This document shows positions 62,797 to 64,000 of a stretch of DNA of 64,000 nt, piece by piece. The DNA comes from Neopestalotiopsis rosae (taxonomy: Eukaryota; Ascomycota; Sordariomycetes; Amphisphaeriales; Sporocadaceae). The DNA lies in the NCBI GenBank assembly GCA_023078685.1, contig JALGAS010000007.1, positions 3,162,001 to 3,226,000 on the forward strand, in the 5' to 3' direction. Numbering within the stretch: the first letter of the stretch is position 1; every line of letters begins with the position of its first letter. The notes under the pieces were generated by a model. That model was given only the letters and a program-made list of their open reading frames with translations, searched no databases and was not told where the DNA came from. Position numbers and translations under genes: made by a program.

Positions 62797-64000
62797 ATGA
62801 GCTGCTCTTCCGTAATCATGCCAGTATCTGGCTCAATAATCGATGCCGCCGCGCATTATGTTCTTACGGATGCGGACTTGCATCCTGGAAACGGCTTTGA
62901 GGATGGCCCAGCCATACGTGCTGCGCTCAATCCCGACCCAGTCGTACTTGTGGCTCTGATCAATCGCTGGAGAAAGGAGCGGCGCAAACAACACAATCGC
63001 GGTCAGGCACAGCGCGTCAATGATACAGGTCCCAACGGCTGGCATATGGCGCCAGCACAAGGTTCCTACAATTCTCCGCTTCAGGCGGCCATCAACGCCG
63101 GGCTGAAGCAGAATATTGATATCCTGTTGCAGGCCGGCGCCAGTCCGTCCGGATTTTCTGACCGGGTCTACTCAGAACACGCCGCGCGCTTCATCCGCTT
63201 CCGTTTGCCAAAATGGTACGGCTATGATCCTTGCGATCACTGGGAGAAGCTGATGCCTCAGTTACCGCTGGGGACCCCTGATCAGCTCAGTCTTCTCACG
63301 ATACAGGAGATAAAGGCAAGAAAACACCAAGGACGCTTTTCGCCATTCTGGACGGAGCCAAATTTGCCGTACGCCCGAATGCGCCGGGAATGGATTATGT
63401 GGGAACTGGCTACACCACTAGAATTCGCCGTTCGCTTGGGGGATGAGGACACCATGGACAAATTCTTGCGTCACCCTCAATGCGACATTGACGGCTGGCT
63501 GACCTCACGGACCGGAAAGCTGGACCCCACCAAGGACAATACCGCCTCATATCTCAGTCCTTCGACGCCATTGCATGCGGCGGTCTCATACCGCCAAACA
63601 CATCTACTGCGACGCCTGTTGGATGCTCACTTCGATCCAAACATCCTGCCAGCGGCGACGCCTTGTTCTGCACTCACCCCGCTCATGCTTAGCATCGTGA
63701 CAGAGCCGCCCAACCTGGAGGCATTTGACATTTTGGCGGCTCACCACTTGACTGATCTCCAGCGTCGCACGCCCGTCTTTGACGTGCACATCTTGCACTT
63801 TGCTGCAGCCAAGCTGAATGCGTCTCTGCTGAGACACATTCTACAGCATTTACCGGCATCGCTGAAGATGTCCGTGGGGATACTACAGACGGCGCAATGG
63901 CAGACTCCATTACACGTCGCCTGCCTGCCACTCACCGACGCTCAAATCAACTGCTGCTCAATTGCCGTCTGGCAATCGATCCATGATGTGCGCACAACTG
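62797..64000 (+). CDS. Ankyrin-repeat protein, 3' end beyond the window
   Basis: A frame with no stop runs from the ATG at 62797 to the last base of the window (401 codons and one base). An in-frame stop at 62791-62793 lies just upstream, so the start is 62797 or the second ATG at 62818. Ankyrin-type units are visible: SPLQAAINAGLKQNIDILLQAGA, ATPLEFAVRLGDEDTMDKFL, STPLHAAVSYRQTHLLRRLLDA, LTPLMLSIV, HILHFAAAKLNASLLRHIL and WQTPLHVACLPL. The repeats are divergent and separated by insertions, as in many fungal ankyrin proteins. Such repeats bind other proteins. I see no NACHT, HET or F-box part within the visible piece. It has no stop inside the window, so ordinary frame searches can miss it. 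Confidence 0.85.
   Translation, partial: MSCSSVIMPVSGSIIDAAAHYVLTDADLHPGNGFEDGPAIRAALNPDPVVLVALINRWRKERRKQHNRGQAQRVNDTGPNGWHMAPAQGSYNSPLQAAINAGLKQNIDILLQAGASPSGFSDRVYSEHAARFIRFRLPKWYGYDPCDHWEKLMPQLPLGTPDQLSLLTIQEIKARKHQGRFSPFWTEPNLPYARMRREWIMWELATPLEFAVRLGDEDTMDKFLRHPQCDIDGWLTSRTGKLDPTKDNTASYLSPSTPLHAAVSYRQTHLLRRLLDAHFDPNILPAATPCSALTPLMLSIVTEPPNLEAFDILAAHHLTDLQRRTPVFDVHILHFAAAKLNASLLRHILQHLPASLKMSVGILQTAQWQTPLHVACLPLTDAQINCCSIAVWQSIHDVRTT

Overview
The window is nuclear DNA of a filamentous ascomycete, most likely a Sordariomycete and plausibly Hypocreales (the order is inferred from protein style and is not proven). The reasons are monocistronic genes, many 50-90 nt introns with GTANGT donors and CTAAC/CTGAC-type branch sites, and a fungal gene set: a cupredoxin-like secreted protein, a GH128 glucanase, a GAF hybrid histidine kinase, a dihydrodiol/xylose dehydrogenase-type enzyme and a Pcf11 homologue. 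Fifteen protein genes can be supported. One runs off the right edge. No tRNA, rRNA, CRISPR array or intact transposon was recognised. Exon coordinates were worked out by hand from splice signals, reading-frame continuity and family similarity.

Layout. 0-9 kb: a nucleolar RRM ribosome-biogenesis protein (minus) diverges from a five-exon SMN (survival motor neuron) homologue (plus). These are followed by an Asn-rich secreted cupredoxin and a 62-residue SERF/4F5 protein (minus). 11-20 kb: a four-helix fungal membrane protein, the mRNA 3'-end factor Pcf11, and a divergent pair of NAD(P)H oxidoreductases (an aldo/keto reductase and a Gfo/Idh/MocA dehydrogenase). 20-26.5 kb: a spacer with a 38-base G run, then convergent TRM9 tRNA methyltransferase and a two-repeat Myb/SANT transcription factor. 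26.5-35.9 kb: a 9.4-kb gene-free stretch upstream of the Myb gene. 35.9-47.4 kb: tubulin-folding cofactor B, a membrane-anchored RING-H2 ubiquitin ligase and a ten-exon protein with seven predicted helices. 49-50.2 kb: a GH128 cell-wall glucanase (minus). 50.2-57.3 kb: a second large spacer. 57.3-64 kb: a GAF hybrid histidine kinase and an ankyrin-repeat protein cut by the window edge.

Most of the genes are housekeeping: RNA maturation (the RRM protein, SMN, Pcf11, Trm9), tubulin folding and protein quality control. They are mixed with surface and signalling genes (cupredoxin, GH128, seven-helix protein, hybrid kinase, Myb factor). There is no biosynthetic cluster. The least explained items are the seven-helix protein, the long spacers with recurrent TACCTACC-like words, and the poly-G tract. 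Gene density is low, about one gene per 4.3 kb.
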